A stretch of DNA of 64,000 bases from Chitinophagales bacterium (GTDB lineage Bacteria > Bacteroidota > Bacteroidia > Chitinophagales > Chitinophagaceae), in the NCBI GenBank assembly GCA_026936105.1, contig JAIXKI010000024.1, forward strand, positions 1-64,000, written 5' to 3'. Position 1 is the first letter of the stretch. Every line of letters begins with the position of its first letter. The notes under the pieces were generated by a model. That model worked only from the letters and a program-made list of their open reading frames with translations. It was not told where the DNA came from and did no database searches. This document shows, one piece after another, positions 24,599-33,971 of the stretch. A program made the position numbers and the translations under genes.

Positions 24599-26026
24599 AT
24601 GATCCGGATTTTGACATTGACCTTTTGCCTGCTGATCTTCTCCCGTTCTTTTTCCCAGGAAAAATGGGATCTGAGAAGATGTGTGGAGTATGCTTTGCAA
24701 AATAATATCTCAGTGAGGCAGGCAGACCTGCAGATCCGTTTTGCTGAACTGGACCTGCACCAAAGTAAGCTGTCACAATTTCCATCCTTTAATTTTGGAG
24801 GCAACCTGGGCTACAGTTCAGGAAGAAACCAGGACCCAACAAGCTTTGGATTGATCACCACAGGATATTTATCGAACAGTTATTCTTTGCAATCAAGTGT
24901 AAACCTTTTCAACTGGTTCACCCAGAAAAACACTGTCGCTTTAAAAGATTTGAACCTGCAGGCTACACAGGCAGGGGTTCAAAAGGCCAGGGATGATATC
25001 TCGTTGAATGTAGCAGTGGGATACCTGCAGGTTTTGCTTGCAAAAGAACAGGCAAAACTTGCTTTGATCCAGGTGAACCAGACAAGATCCCAGCTGGAAA
25101 GCACCCGCAAGCAGGTAGATGCCGGATCACTTCCTGAATTGAATGCTGCACAGATCGAATCACAACTGGCAACCGACAGCTCCAACCTGATCGCTGCCGA
25201 AACTTCGGCCCAGGAATTATTGCTTCAATTGAAAGCATTATTGAACCTGGATGCCGCGGCGGCCTTTGATGTGGCAGAAGTTCCGGTGGACCTGGTTCCT
25301 GTGGAAAGCCTTGCCGATCTGCAGCCGGATGTAGTTTACAGTCTTGCATTGTCGAATATGCCACAGCAGAAAGTGGATGAACTGAATCTGAAGATGGCAA
25401 CAAAGTCAGTGCAGATAGCACGGGGAAATATGCATCCTACCGTGTCGTTGTTCGGTAGCCTAGGCACCACTTACAATGATAAGGCCAGTGAGATCATTTC
25501 AAAAATGCAGGTAAACCCACCCATAGGAAAAGTAGATGTGGGAGGTACTACCTATCAGGTTTTTCCAATGAATCCTTATGATGTGTATAATTATGGAAAT
25601 GTCAAATACTTCAATCAACTGAACCAGAACTTCCGGCAATCAATCGGACTTAGCGTCAATATTCCGATACTGAATGGCGGTGCGTTAAGAACCGGCTGGC
25701 AACGAGCAAAACTTAGTTTGAAACAGGCTCAGTTGCAAAAAGAACAGAACAGCATGACCCTGAAACAGGATATTTATAAAGCATATAATGATGCTTTGGC
25801 TGCTCTTGAAAAATACAATGCAAATAATAAGGCAGTGGAAACAGCGCAGAAAGTATATGACTTTGCCAGGAAGCGCTATGATCTGAATTTGCTTTCCACG
25901 TATGATCTGCTGATCAGCCAGAACAGTTTGCTATCGGCAAAGACTCAATCATTGTATTCGCATTATGACTATGTATTTAAAATGAAATTACTGGAGTTTT
26001 ATAAAGGTCAGGGAATTAAACTTTAA
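24599..26026 (+). CDS. TolC-family outer membrane efflux protein
   Basis: An outer membrane factor of 475 residues from the ATG at 24599, chosen because the signal peptide IRILTLTFCLLIFSRSFSQ begins there; the frame is open from 24563. Two OEP repeats with long alpha-helical stretches (such as QAGVQKARDDISLNVAVGYLQ and later SLKQAQLQKEQNSMTLKQD) give the TolC barrel-tunnel. It starts the pair with a periplasmic adaptor 14 bases downstream. It should form the outer-membrane exit of an efflux or secretion pump, but the inner-membrane pump is missing here. Confidence 0.88.
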   Translation: MIRILTLTFCLLIFSRSFSQEKWDLRRCVEYALQNNISVRQADLQIRFAELDLHQSKLSQFPSFNFGGNLGYSSGRNQDPTSFGLITTGYLSNSYSLQSSVNLFNWFTQKNTVALKDLNLQATQAGVQKARDDISLNVAVGYLQVLLAKEQAKLALIQVNQTRSQLESTRKQVDAGSLPELNAAQIESQLATDSSNLIAAETSAQELLLQLKALLNLDAAAAFDVAEVPVDLVPVESLADLQPDVVYSLALSNMPQQKVDELNLKMATKSVQIARGNMHPTVSLFGSLGTTYNDKASEIISKMQVNPPIGKVDVGGTTYQVFPMNPYDVYNYGNVKYFNQLNQNFRQSIGLSVNIPILNGGALRTGWQRAKLSLKQAQLQKEQNSMTLKQDIYKAYNDALAALEKYNANNKAVETAQKVYDFARKRYDLNLLSTYDLLISQNSLLSAKTQSLYSHYDYVFKMKLLEFYKGQGIKL

Positions 26027-26040
26027 AATCTTTTATTGAA

Positions 26041-27390
26041 ATGAACAAGACTGTAAAATGGATTTTGATCATTCTGGCTATTGTGATCGCATTGCTGGTT
26101 GTGGGGGGATTGATCTTTCGTGATAAGGATGGAGGCGGAATAAAAGTGGCGACAGAAAAAGCATCCAAACGCACTATTATCGAAACGGTAACGGCCAGCG
26201 GAAAAATATTTCCTGAAACCGAAGTGAAGATAAGTCCTGATATTTCCGGGGAAGTTACCGAGCTTGACGTACAGGAAGGAGATACGGTAAAAAAAGGCCA
26301 GGTGCTGGCCCGCATTTATGCAGACATCTATGCATTACAGAAAGACATGGCCGCTTCCCGGGTGAATCAGTCAGAAGCAACGGTAGCCAACAGTGAAGAA
26401 TCGCTTAAAGCTTTGAAGGCAAACCTTGACCAATCCAAGCAAACCTATGACAGGAATAAATCTCTTTATGATCAGAAGGTGATCTCAAAAGCTGAATTCG
26501 AGCAATATGAAACATCATACCGTACAGCTTTAGCCAATTATGGAGCAGCTCAACAAAATATTATCAGCTTAAAAGCTGGAGTACGTTCTGCGCAAACCGA
26601 TCTGACCTCAGCATCAAAAAATCTGAGCCGTACCACTTTAACAGCCCCTATGGATGGTGTGATCACTTCCCTGAAAGTGAAAAAAGGGGAAAGAGTGGCC
26701 GGCAACAGTTTTACGTTGGGAACTGAAATGATGACTGTGTCGGATCTGAGCGTGATCGAAGTAAGAGTGGATGTGGGTGAAAACGATATCGTCAAAGTGA
26801 ATATCGGCGATTCTGCCGATGTGGAAGTGGATGCATACAATAACCGTAAGTTCAAAGGGATTGTCACAAAAATTTCCAGCAGCGCCAATGCCATTGCAGC
26901 CGGAGTTTCAAATGATGTGACCAATTATGAAGTAAGGATACGGCTGATACGGGATTCTTACAAAGACCTGATCACAAAAACTTTTCCTTTCCGTCCGGGG
27001 ATGAATGCGAATGCTGAGATCAAAACACGCCAGCGTGATAATGTTTTATCTGTTCCGATCACGGCGGTGAATGCAAGAGTAAAAGGAAGCGATAAAAATC
27101 TTGCCGATAAGAAGAAAGAAGAAAGTAAAATGAAAGAACAGAATGATAATTCACAGGAGGATAATAAACCTTCCGATGAATTGGAAGAAGTGGTTTTTTT
27201 GGTTCAAAAAGATGGTAAAGTAAAAAAGACAGTGGTGACCACAGGCATACAGGACATCAACTATATTGAGATAACGGGAGGATTGCAGGAAGGTGATGAA
27301 GTGGTGATCGGGCCGTATTCAGCCATCAGTAAAATCCTGAAAGACGGATCAAAAGTGAAAGTGGTTCCGAAAGATAAATTGTTTCAGTAA
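26041..27390 (+). CDS. HlyD/MacA-type periplasmic adaptor
   Basis: A membrane fusion protein of 449 residues. It has an N-terminal transmembrane anchor (WILIILAIVIALLVVGGLIF), a lipoyl half (SGKIFPETEVKISPDISGEV) and a coiled-coil hairpin near residues 100-190. The second lipoyl half is TTLTAPMDGVITSLKVKKGE, followed by the beta-barrel and membrane-proximal domains. A Lys/Glu-rich insert near residue 360 (KKKEESKMKEQNDN) is unusual. It links an inner-membrane pump to the TolC-like protein encoded just upstream. A MacB-type ABC permease normally follows in Bacteroidota but gpsA is found instead after a terminator. Confidence 0.88.
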   Translation: MNKTVKWILIILAIVIALLVVGGLIFRDKDGGGIKVATEKASKRTIIETVTASGKIFPETEVKISPDISGEVTELDVQEGDTVKKGQVLARIYADIYALQKDMAASRVNQSEATVANSEESLKALKANLDQSKQTYDRNKSLYDQKVISKAEFEQYETSYRTALANYGAAQQNIISLKAGVRSAQTDLTSASKNLSRTTLTAPMDGVITSLKVKKGERVAGNSFTLGTEMMTVSDLSVIEVRVDVGENDIVKVNIGDSADVEVDAYNNRKFKGIVTKISSSANAIAAGVSNDVTNYEVRIRLIRDSYKDLITKTFPFRPGMNANAEIKTRQRDNVLSVPITAVNARVKGSDKNLADKKKEESKMKEQNDNSQEDNKPSDELEEVVFLVQKDGKVKKTVVTTGIQDINYIEITGGLQEGDEVVIGPYSAISKILKDGSKVKVVPKDKLFQ

Positions 27391-27511
27391 GTAAGATCAG
27401 AATAATTCTTTAAGGAATCTTCTTAAAATTCATTATTGCAGACATAAGCAATTGATCTGGTTGATAAGATCATATCTCAACCGTTGAAATAAAAAAATCC
27501 GGTAACATCTT

Positions 27512-27540
27512 CAAAGCTTTTTGCAAAGGCTTTTTTATTT
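27512..27540 (+). terminator. intrinsic terminator after the adaptor gene
   Basis: AAAGC with TTT and then AAA, G and GCTTT form a short stem with one bulge and a TTGC loop. It is followed by TTTTATTTT. It lies about 120 bases after the adaptor stop and 64 before gpsA. Confidence 0.5.
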
Positions 27541-27603
27541 TCAGTATTTGCTTTGATGTCTTTCTTATCTTTAGTTTTTGAAAAGAGCTGAAAAGAATTG
27601 GTT

Positions 27604-28647
27604 ATGGATCGTCAATTTGGAATTATCGGAGGCGGCAGTTGGGCCACTGCTTTGGCGAAGATTCTCACCGATAAAAAGCATAAGATCAATTGGTGGATCC
27701 GTAATCCTGAAATAGTAAGAAGCCTTCAAAGAAATGGTAATAATTCACGATACCTGAGTTCCGTTGATTTTGACCCCGGCCTGTTGAATGTTTCAGGTGA
27801 TATCAGAGCGGTCATCAGCAGTTCGGATACCCTGGTCATAGCCATACCCTCCTCTTATGTTGAAAAAAGTATTGGAGAAGCGTCTGCGGATGAATGGACG
27901 AATAAAAAAGTGATCTCTGCCGTGAAAGGCTTGCTACCCGAAAGAAATGTATTGCTGAATTATTATTTGCAGGAGCAATTTGATATCCCTCTGGAGAATT
28001 ATTTTGCCGTTCTTGGCCCTTGTCATGCAGAAGAAGTGGCTGCGGAAAAATTATCCTATCTCACTTTTTCCGGTATTGATATTGTAACCTCTTCAGAAAT
28101 TGCCACGCATTTCAATACGGAATATATCAACACCATTATTAACCCCGATATTTTAGGTGTTCAATATGCTGCCGTGCTGAAAAATATCTATGCTCTGGGC
28201 GCCGGCATAGCTCACGGACTGGATTACGGGGATAATTTTCTAAGTGTTTTTATCGCGAATTCTGCAGATGAGATGGCAAGCTTCTTAAGAAAATTCGGAG
28301 TAGGACATATCGTGGTAGGAGAGCATGAGGGTGAAGATCCTTATAACCACAGGAAGACTCCGAATTATGCAGCCTCAGTATATCTCGGAGATCTTCTGGT
28401 AACCTGTTATTCCTTATTCAGCCGCAACCGCACATTCGGAAGTATGATCGGCAAAGGATATTCCGTAAAAGCTGCTCAACTGGAATTGAACATGGTGGCG
28501 GAAGGATATAACGCCTCAAAATGTATCTATAATATCAACCGGTCAGTAAATGCCGCGATCCCGATCGCTGAAACGGTGTACCGGATCCTTTGGGAAAATG
28601 TTAATGCTGCCGTTGGCTTTAAACACATAGAACAATGCCTGGTCTGA
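27604..28647 (+). CDS. gpsA: NAD(P)-dependent glycerol-3-phosphate dehydrogenase
   Basis: A 347-residue enzyme counted from the ATG at 27604; the upstream TTG at 27598 is less likely. The dinucleotide-binding loop is IIGGGSWATALAKIL at the N-terminus. The active-site Lys lies in QYAAVLKNIYALGAG, and the C-terminal helical domain is present. It reduces dihydroxyacetone phosphate to sn-glycerol 3-phosphate for phospholipid synthesis, in the cytoplasm. The length and motifs are standard. Two tiny membrane-protein genes follow. Confidence 0.92.
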   Translation: MDRQFGIIGGGSWATALAKILTDKKHKINWWIRNPEIVRSLQRNGNNSRYLSSVDFDPGLLNVSGDIRAVISSSDTLVIAIPSSYVEKSIGEASADEWTNKKVISAVKGLLPERNVLLNYYLQEQFDIPLENYFAVLGPCHAEEVAAEKLSYLTFSGIDIVTSSEIATHFNTEYINTIINPDILGVQYAAVLKNIYALGAGIAHGLDYGDNFLSVFIANSADEMASFLRKFGVGHIVVGEHEGEDPYNHRKTPNYAASVYLGDLLVTCYSLFSRNRTFGSMIGKGYSVKAAQLELNMVAEGYNASKCIYNINRSVNAAIPIAETVYRILWENVNAAVGFKHIEQCLV

Positions 28648-28699
28648 CCTGTAAGAGCAGATTGAAAAAGATAGGTCACAAAGCAAAAAATTAAGTTCT

Positions 28700-28825
28700 A
28701 TGCCTGTTTCTTTTGACGGATTTGGACCCCTGGCCATATTGATCATGGTACTTACGCTGGTTGTCTCGCAGTTGTATAAAAAGTTCGCAAACGGCAGAGA
28801 CAATTCTAAAAAGACTTATTTTTAG
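28700..28825 (+). CDS. 41-residue single-span membrane protein
   Basis: An open frame from ATG at 28700 to TAG at 28823-28825. The product begins MPVSFDGFGPLAILIMVLT and continues into a hydrophobic segment (PLAILIMVLTLVVSQLY), followed by a basic polar tail KKFANGRDNSKK. The design, one helix and a positive tail, is that of small inner-membrane proteins. It lies between gpsA and another small membrane gene in the same direction. Function is unknown. It could be a chance frame, but hydrophobicity and charge pattern argue for a real gene. Confidence 0.5.
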   Translation: MPVSFDGFGPLAILIMVLTLVVSQLYKKFANGRDNSKKTYF

Positions 28826-28844
28826 GTCTGAAAACCTGCAATTC

Positions 28845-29054
28845 ATGATTAAGTTTTTTCAGATCCTGTTTCTGGTTGCCTCTATTGTCCTGATCGTACT
28901 GAATGTTATTCATTTTAATAAATACCGCGACAGTAAAAGAATTCCCAATGCAGTTCCCCACCCGATAAGATGGTTCGATCTGATACTGACCACCCTGGTG
29001 GCATTGGGCTGCGCTTTGAACATCATCTTTTCCTGGATCGGCAGCGGTAAATGA
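28845..29054 (+). CDS. 69-residue two-span membrane protein
   Basis: A product of 69 residues is read from the ATG at 28845; the frame is open upstream to 28761 but overlaps the previous small gene. Helix one is FFQILFLVASIVLIVLNVI, the loop is HFNKYRDSKRIPNAVPHPIR and helix two is LILTTLVALGCALNIIFSWI. I do not recognise the family. It ends directly at the end of the hemW gene on the other strand (29054/29055). Confidence 0.55.
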   Translation: MIKFFQILFLVASIVLIVLNVIHFNKYRDSKRIPNAVPHPIRWFDLILTTLVALGCALNIIFSWIGSGK

Positions 29055-30164
29055 TCAGAAGAACAGGTCGGAAGCAATTCCGTCTGCGTGAAGCTTCCCA
29101 TTTGCAGTCAGTTTCAAAATATTTCCCGAAGACACAATAAGGCCGTTATCAATGAATTTCTTACTAAGAACCATGATCTTCTCACGGTCTTTCTCATCTA
29201 ACTTTCCCATGTCCAGTCCCTCAGTTGTGCGGAGAGAGGTCATAATGTATTCATTCTTCTTTTGAGCGGGGGTCAGAATTTCTTTTTCGGAAGGGATGAT
29301 GCCTTTGCTAAGCGAATCAATATAGATATTGTTGTTGGAAATATTCCATTGGCGGGATACTCCGTCAAACGAATGAGCCGAAGGGCCAAGACCGAGATAT
29401 TTTTCCCCCTGCCAGTAAGAAGAATTGTGCCGGCTGCGAAAACCCGGCCGGGCAAAATTGGAGATCTCGTAATATTCATAGCCTGCTTTATCCATCCATT
29501 CCATCAACAGTAAAAATTGTTCTGCCTGCACACCCGGATCAATATCCTCTTTTTTATGCTGCCTGATCATTTTATACAAAGGGGTCTTTTCTTCCACTGT
29601 CAAAGCATAGCAGGAAAGATGAGGGATACCCAGACTGATTGCCCGGTCAACATTCTGTTTCCATTTTTCATTTGTCAGCAATGGCAGGCCATAGATAAGG
29701 TCGATCGTGATGTTATTAAAACGGACCATCGCCATGTGCAAGCCTTCAAGCGCCTGCCGTGCATTATGGGCACGGTTCATCCATTTCAGATCTTCATCAA
29801 AAAAACTTTGAATACCGATACTGAGCCGGTTGACACCTGCCTCTTTCCATTCCGATAATTTTTCTGTGGTGATATCATCGGGATTCGCTTCAAGAGTGAT
29901 CTCCGCAATACCGGAAACAGGATAGATTGACCGGAGTTTGTCAAGGATCTCCTTTAGGGATGATGGATCCAGAAGGCTTGGCGTTCCCCCACCAAAATAT
30001 ATAGTTTCGACAACTTCACCCTCCAGATAATTTCGCTGTAATTCAGTTTCCTTCAATAAAGCAGCGACAAATTCGTTTTCATATCTCAGTGAAGTACTGA
30101 AATGAAAATTACAATAATGACATGCTTGCTTGCAAAAAGGGATATGTAAGTAGATCCCTGCCAA
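29055..30164 (-). CDS. hemW: radical SAM heme chaperone HemW
   Basis: A 369-residue radical SAM protein. The motif CKQACHYC (Cys11, Cys15, Cys18; CxxxCxxC) binds the 4Fe-4S cluster, and FGGGTPSLL follows as in HemN/HemW proteins. It starts directly with this domain and lacks the longer N-terminal part of oxygen-independent coproporphyrinogen oxidase HemN. That favours HemW, which binds heme and delivers it to respiratory enzymes. It is often mislabelled HemN. It overlaps no gene but abuts the small gene on the plus strand. Confidence 0.9.
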   Translation of the reverse strand: MAGIYLHIPFCKQACHYCNFHFSTSLRYENEFVAALLKETELQRNYLEGEVVETIYFGGGTPSLLDPSSLKEILDKLRSIYPVSGIAEITLEANPDDITTEKLSEWKEAGVNRLSIGIQSFFDEDLKWMNRAHNARQALEGLHMAMVRFNNITIDLIYGLPLLTNEKWKQNVDRAISLGIPHLSCYALTVEEKTPLYKMIRQHKKEDIDPGVQAEQFLLLMEWMDKAGYEYYEISNFARPGFRSRHNSSYWQGEKYLGLGPSAHSFDGVSRQWNISNNNIYIDSLSKGIIPSEKEILTPAQKKNEYIMTSLRTTEGLDMGKLDEKDREKIMVLSKKFIDNGLIVSSGNILKLTANGKLHADGIASDLFF

Positions 30165-30225
30165 TGGATTTGTTATTTAATGAATAATTTTAATTTTTTA
30201 TTGACCGCTTACGGCGGAAAGGCTG

Positions 30226-32022
30226 ATGTCAATATTTAAACTACAAATATCGGTTCTTGCTCTCCATTTGATCTGCCTGGCTGCATCCGGTCAAAATAAT
30301 TATGATCTTCTTATAAAAGGAGTGGATAAAGATCCTTCCTTTATCAGTTCAAATCTGGGTTTGTCAACTTCGTTCAGTTCCAGGATAGAATGTGCCGGGT
30401 ATATCAATAAATTACCGGCACTGCTTCATACCAAAGGCTATCTGACGGCTTCACTGGATAGCATAGAATACGACAGCACGTTTGCCAGGGTCACCCTTTT
30501 TCTGGGTTCGTCATACCGGTGGGTGAAACTTGATACAAAAAACATTGATCCGTCATTGCTTGCCATCGGGGGATGGAAAGAAAAAACATTTGAAGGAAGG
30601 CCGGTGGATTTTTCGCGGATAGAACAAATGGAAAAAAGAATGCTGGATCATTTTGAAAATAACGGTTATCCTTTTGCAAAAGTTTTCCTGGATAGCGTGG
30701 AAATAGAAGGAGAAAATGTATCGGCCCGGCTGAATATGGAACAGGGGCCGCCGTATAAAATAGATAGTATCAGGGTCTTTGGCAATGTAAAAGTATCAGG
30801 AAATTATCTGCAGCATTATTTGAATATTTCAAACGGAAGCCTTTACAGTAAAGAAAAGCTGGCGAACATCAATAAGAAATTACGTGAGCTTCCTTACCTG
30901 GAGCAGGAACGGCCTTTTGATATTTCCATGTTGCCTACGGGATCAACGGTGAATCTTTATCTGAAACAGAAGAAAAGCAGCCAGATAAATGCTATCATAG
31001 GATTTCAGCCTAACAGCTCGATTGCCGGGAATAAAAAACTTTTAATTACAGGTGAAGGGAACCTGAACCTGAAAAATGCTTTGGGCCTTGGTGAAACTAT
31101 TGGCTTGAATTTTCAGGCCTTGCAGGTAAAATCGCAGCGGTTGAATGTTCTGTATCAGCATCCCTTTCTCTTTAATTCGCCTTTCGGATTGGATTTTGGT
31201 TTTGATATGTTCCGTAAGGACAGCAGTTTTCTTAATGTGAACTTGCAAGTAGGGGTTCAGTATATTCTTTCATCTACTCAAACAGGAAAGGTCTTTGTTC
31301 AGCGTTTTCAAACTATAGTGAATGGTCTTGATAAAAATTTTGTTCTTCAGAACTACCGGCTCCCCGATGCGGCAGATGTCAATGCACTGAATACCGGGAT
31401 TGACTATGAGTTCAATAATACCGATTACAGGTTGAATCCGAGAAAAGGAAACAATTTTATACTGATCACTTCAGTCGGGACCAAGAAGATCAAAAAGAGC
31501 AGCGATATCCTGAATTTGAAAGATCCGGGAAATCCTTCTTTTGACTTTGGTTCTTTATACGATACAATGAAACTTAAGACCTATCAGCTTCGTGTGAAGA
31601 TGACAGCAGAGAAATATTTGCCGGCAGGTAAACAGAGTACTTTCAAAACTGCCCTCAATATTGGTTTTTTGCAGAGTGGCAATATTTTCAGAAATGAACT
31701 ATTCCAGATCGGCGGATTCAAATTACTCAGAGGTTTTGATGAAGAGAGCCAGTATTTATCCAAATATGCCATTGCCACCCTGGAATACCATTACCTGATA
31801 GGCCTGAATTCATATTTCTATGCCCTGATGGATGGGGGTTGGGGAAAGAATAACAGCCAGAATATAAATATCAATTATTCCTATTTCGGAACAGGGATGG
31901 GGCTTGCTTTTGAAACTAAGGCAGGGATCTTCAATCTGGCCTGGGCAATCGGTAAAAGAAATGATATGCAATTGAATTTACGCCAGTCAAAGATCCATTT
32001 TGGGTTTGTGAATTATTTTTAA
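30226..32022 (+). CDS. Omp85-family outer membrane protein (BamA/TamA-like)
   Basis: A 598-residue protein with a signal peptide (QISVLALHLICLAASGQ). Periplasmic POTRA-like repeats cover roughly residues 30-240 (for example IDSIRVFGNVKVSGNYLQ). A C-terminal 16-strand bacterial surface antigen barrel contains the conserved GGFKLLRGFDEESQY pattern and ends in IHFGFVNYF with terminal Phe. It should insert or translocate proteins at the outer membrane. At under 600 residues with few POTRA domains it is closer to TamA-like proteins than to the essential BamA. It is divergent from hemW. Confidence 0.83.
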   Translation: MSIFKLQISVLALHLICLAASGQNNYDLLIKGVDKDPSFISSNLGLSTSFSSRIECAGYINKLPALLHTKGYLTASLDSIEYDSTFARVTLFLGSSYRWVKLDTKNIDPSLLAIGGWKEKTFEGRPVDFSRIEQMEKRMLDHFENNGYPFAKVFLDSVEIEGENVSARLNMEQGPPYKIDSIRVFGNVKVSGNYLQHYLNISNGSLYSKEKLANINKKLRELPYLEQERPFDISMLPTGSTVNLYLKQKKSSQINAIIGFQPNSSIAGNKKLLITGEGNLNLKNALGLGETIGLNFQALQVKSQRLNVLYQHPFLFNSPFGLDFGFDMFRKDSSFLNVNLQVGVQYILSSTQTGKVFVQRFQTIVNGLDKNFVLQNYRLPDAADVNALNTGIDYEFNNTDYRLNPRKGNNFILITSVGTKKIKKSSDILNLKDPGNPSFDFGSLYDTMKLKTYQLRVKMTAEKYLPAGKQSTFKTALNIGFLQSGNIFRNELFQIGGFKLLRGFDEESQYLSKYAIATLEYHYLIGLNSYFYALMDGGWGKNNSQNININYSYFGTGMGLAFETKAGIFNLAWAIGKRNDMQLNLRQSKIHFGFVNYF

Positions 32023-32065
32023 AGCATCATCCGGTTAAGATATTTTTGTGTCATAATACTTTCTT

Positions 32066-33040
32066 TTGAACCGATCTGTAATCAACTTTATAATTTTCTT
32101 TTTGTTTTCAGGAGGATTGTTTGCCCAGACAAGCCTGGACAGTTCATTTCCTGTACGTGATTCGACAGTACAATTGAAGGACAGCAGTGCGGGGAGCAAC
32201 CCTGTTTTATCTGATACCCTGCAAGCAGATACAATCTCAAAAAGACCAATGAATACTGAGAGTTGGAAGATACCGGCCGGTGAAGCTCTATCTTCTAATG
32301 AACTTAATCTTGAGATCCTCAAAAGGCACCCATATTTTGGATTTACCTCATCACCCGTTACCCTTACAACTTTTGAAAAAAAGTTTAACGGGAAAGAGAT
32401 TCTGTTCTATCTCCTGGTTGCCCTCTTATTGTCTTTTGCTTTGCTGAAATGGCTATTTCCCAAATACCTGGCTGATATGTTCAGACTTTTTTTCAGGACA
32501 ACCCTGAAACAAAGACAGATCAGGGAGCAACTGATACAATCGCCATTACCCTCTTTGTTATTCAATGTTTTTTTTGTTCTCACCTCAGCATTATATGTTG
32601 ACCTCCTGTTACAGCATTTTGGCTTATTGGTCGTGAATTTTTGGGAAATGTTTTTGCTTTGCGGATTAGCATTATCGTTTATATATTTTGTCAAATTCCT
32701 CGGACTTAAAATTTCCGGATGGATCTTTAATGCAAAAGGAGTAACGGATTCTTATATTTTCATTGTTTTTATTGTGAACAAAATGCTGGGGATCTTTTTA
32801 CTTCCTTTTTTAATAGTATTGGCTTTTAGCCAGGGCGATATCTATCAGGTCGCACTTATGGTTACATGGTGCGGCATTGCCTTATTGTATCTTTACCGGC
32901 TTGTTTTATCTTATGGTTCTGTTCGTAATCAGATAAAAATCAACCTTTTTCATTTTCTTTTATATATAGTTACTTTTGAAATGGCTCCACTTTTGGTGAT
33001 CTACAAGGTATTACTATACTTTTTCAGCAGAACTGCTTAA
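32066..33040 (+). CDS. DUF4271 membrane protein
   Basis: A 324-residue protein starting with TTG at 32066; the frame is closed 12 bases upstream by a stop and no ATG is available, so TTG is the only sensible start. A signal-like segment (VINFIIFFLFSGGLFAQ) is followed by a Ser/Thr-rich stretch and then about six transmembrane segments (LFYLLVALLLSFALL, LLFNVFFVLTSALYV and so on). It matches DUF4271, a Bacteroidota-specific family of unknown function regularly found next to hemD, as here (50 bases upstream). A role linked to heme synthesis or the cell envelope is a guess. Confidence 0.8.
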   Translation: MNRSVINFIIFFLFSGGLFAQTSLDSSFPVRDSTVQLKDSSAGSNPVLSDTLQADTISKRPMNTESWKIPAGEALSSNELNLEILKRHPYFGFTSSPVTLTTFEKKFNGKEILFYLLVALLLSFALLKWLFPKYLADMFRLFFRTTLKQRQIREQLIQSPLPSLLFNVFFVLTSALYVDLLLQHFGLLVVNFWEMFLLCGLALSFIYFVKFLGLKISGWIFNAKGVTDSYIFIVFIVNKMLGIFLLPFLIVLAFSQGDIYQVALMVTWCGIALLYLYRLVLSYGSVRNQIKINLFHFLLYIVTFEMAPLLVIYKVLLYFFSRTA

Positions 33041-33090
33041 CTTTGCAAACTGTTTAGGTAATCTGATTTATAGAAAAAGAAAGGGTTAAC

Positions 33091-33870
33091 ATGGCTGAAA
33101 CAAAGGATAAAATAATTCAGAAAATTCTTATTACCCAACCGAGACCCGAAAGCGACAGGTCTCCGTATTTTAGTCTATCCCGAAAATTTAACGTAGAGCT
33201 TGATTTTCACCCATTTATAAAACTAGAGCCCATATCTGCCAAAGAATTCAGAAAGCAGAAAATAGAGATTCAGAACTATACTGCGGTGATCTTCACCAGC
33301 CGAAACGCAATTGATCATTTTTTCAGGATCTGTGAGGAAATGAAGATTAATGTTTCCCAGGATACCAAATATTTTTGCATTACTGAAGCAGTGGCTTTAT
33401 ATCTTCAGAAGTTTATCTTGTACCGGAAACGCAAAGTGTTTTACGGCAATGATGGCACCAATAAAAGCATGTTTGATGCAATCAACAAGCATAAAGGCAA
33501 TGAAAAGTTCCTTTATGTGTGCTCGGAAGATCAGCAGGATAATGAAATATGCAATTGGCTTAAAACGAATAATTGCGAGTTCTCCCTTGCTTTTATGTAT
33601 CGTACTCAAAGTAATGATGTGAAAGAGATTTTGTTGAAGAATGAGTATGATGTCATTTGTTTTTACACTCCAAGCGGGGTGAAAAGCCTTTTTGATAATC
33701 TGCCGGAATTTAAACAAAACGGAACGATCATCGGCGCTTTTGGCAACAATACATTGAAGGCTTTAGAAGATGCCGGAGTAAAGCTGGAGATTGTAGCTCC
33801 CCAGCCTCATATACCAAGCATGATATCTGCACTGGAAAAATTCCTGGCTGCACATTTTAAGAAGAAATAA
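33091..33870 (+). CDS. hemD: uroporphyrinogen-III synthase
   Basis: A 259-residue HemD-fold protein. It has the ILITQPRPESD start, TAVIFTSRNAIDHFF and VICFYTPSGVKSLFDNL in the second lobe, all typical of this poorly conserved family. It closes and rearranges hydroxymethylbilane to uroporphyrinogen III in heme and corrin synthesis. Pairing with DUF4271 immediately upstream is a recurring Bacteroidota arrangement and supports the call. Confidence 0.83.
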   Translation: MAETKDKIIQKILITQPRPESDRSPYFSLSRKFNVELDFHPFIKLEPISAKEFRKQKIEIQNYTAVIFTSRNAIDHFFRICEEMKINVSQDTKYFCITEAVALYLQKFILYRKRKVFYGNDGTNKSMFDAINKHKGNEKFLYVCSEDQQDNEICNWLKTNNCEFSLAFMYRTQSNDVKEILLKNEYDVICFYTPSGVKSLFDNLPEFKQNGTIIGAFGNNTLKALEDAGVKLEIVAPQPHIPSMISALEKFLAAHFKKK

Positions 33871-33971
33871 AACATTTCAAACTTTGTTCTGCCGATCGGT
33901 AATTGCCGGCACTTGTAGAAGCGGTGTTTTGTATATTGCCCGGGAATTCTGTTTGATTTTTATATCTTCAA

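Noticed and set aside
28761-28844. Longer N-terminus for the 69-residue membrane protein
   Set aside because: It overlaps the 41-residue frame and adds a basic segment before a helix that already begins well at 28845.
29055-30164. Oxygen-independent coproporphyrinogen oxidase HemN
   Set aside because: It lacks the longer N-terminal region of HemN; the CxxxCxxC motif at residues 11-18 fits HemW.
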